Positions 22,244 through 22,582 of a stretch of DNA of 22,582 nt are shown here, piece by piece. A model generated the notes under the pieces. It did no database searches, had not been told where the DNA came from, and saw only the letters and a program-made list of their open reading frames with translations. The translations under genes were made by a program, and so were the position numbers. Origin of the DNA: an uncultured Neomegalonema sp. (GTDB lineage: Bacteria; Pseudomonadota; Alphaproteobacteria; Rhodobacterales; Rhodobacteraceae); the NCBI GenBank assembly GCA_937944035.1, contig CALDZQ010000373.1:1-22582 (forward strand). The letters run 5' to 3'. Positions within the stretch are counted from its first letter, which is position 1. Each line of letters starts with the position of its first letter.

Positions 22244-22582
22244 TTACATAACCAACAGGAAGTCCGACTGGTCGATGGTGGTGGCGTCGATGTTTTTCAG
22301 GAAGACCGTATCGGCACCGATCTCGATGGCCGTGCGGTGGAAGATCTGCGTGATCGTGACATCCGTGTCGAATGTCGCCGCAGTTACGCCGAACCCTGTG
22401 ATGTCCAGAAGATCCTGGCCACCCAGTGGATCGGAGTCGAAATCAGCGACCAGATCCTCGCCCGAACCGGATGCGAAAACGAACACATCCGCGCCGTCCC
22501 GTCCGACCAGCAAATCGGAACCGGCACCGCCATTGATGATGTCATCATGCGCACCGCCGTAGATACGGTTATCAAGCTCATT
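22244..22582 (-). CDS. Partial RTX protein, C-terminal end (probable peroxidase paralogue)
   Basis: Only the last 112 residues are in the window; the gene continues beyond the right edge. They read NELDNRIYGGAHDDIINGGA, an RTX block GSDLLVGRDGADVFVF, and the end FLLVM, nearly the same as residues 906-1017 of the downstream peroxidase. The same C-terminus indicates the same type I exporter. Whether the missing part is also a heme peroxidase domain cannot be seen. The stop is 83 bases upstream of the peroxidase start on the same strand, so the two could be cotranscribed. Confidence 0.88.
   Translation of the reverse strand, partial: NELDNRIYGGAHDDIINGGAGSDLLVGRDGADVFVFASGSGEDLVADFDSDPLGGQDLLDITGFGVTAATFDTDVTITQIFHRTAIEIGADTVFLKNIDATTIDQSDFLLVM
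22247..22582. repeat. 336-bp direct repeat, copy 2 (3' end of the partial RTX gene, cut by the window edge)
   Basis: Gap-free match to 19110-19445 with 24 mismatches. It shows either recent duplication of an RTX gene or gene conversion between the 3' ends of neighbouring paralogues. Confidence 0.92.

Noticed and set aside
19110..22582. Direct repeats as ends of a composite transposon or insertion sequence
   Set aside because: The repeats lie wholly inside RTX coding sequence at homologous protein positions, with no transposase or terminal inverted repeats; gene duplication explains them.

Overview
The window looks like chromosome from a marine alphaproteobacterium, most likely Rhodobacterales (Roseobacter group). 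This rests on gene content: a FlbT homologue, a DctPQM TRAP importer, a RutR-like regulator beside an M20 amidohydrolase, a TIGR03643/DUF2805 protein, and several RTX proteins of the kind exported by type I secretion. No rRNA, tRNA, CRISPR array, insertion sequence or integrase was seen. Coding density is high; no gene-free stretch exceeds about 260 bases.

Left part (1-4426): a leftward cluster holds a 34-codon leader ORF, a Nudix-fold protein that has lost its catalytic residues, and a YcaQ-type DNA glycosylase. An AT-rich gap and a stand-alone RTX protein (rightward) follow. Next is an M20 N-carbamoyl-amino-acid hydrolase (leftward), divergent from a RutR-like TetR regulator, which suggests control of pyrimidine or ureido-compound breakdown.

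Middle (4538-15443): after the regulator come an MFS exporter, a convergent EamA/DMT exporter and a small DUF2805 protein. A leftward operon then reads dctP, strong hairpin, dctQ, dctM, a BASS-type carrier and an orphan flbT. Its promoter region is shared with a rightward pair, a DadA-like FAD amino-acid oxidoreductase and Xaa-Pro aminopeptidase (pepP). The picture is uptake and oxidation of an organic or amino acid together with peptide trimming, but the substrate cannot be read from sequence.

Right part (15456-22582, all leftward): the partial gene at the window edge transcribes first, then a 1017-residue secreted RTX heme peroxidase, a NarL-type sensor kinase and response regulator with overlapping ends, a small unknown protein, and a DenD-like D-erythronate dehydrogenase that probably starts at TTG. 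The peroxidase has all the animal-type heme peroxidase active-site residues I could place, followed by calcium-binding repeats. The partial gene ends in a near copy of the same C-terminus (336 bp, 24 mismatches by eye count), so the locus probably encodes tandem RTX paralogues. A secreted peroxidase array beside its own two-component system is the most interesting part of the window. The closest described relatives in concept are the MopA manganese-oxidising peroxidases of marine alphaproteobacteria.
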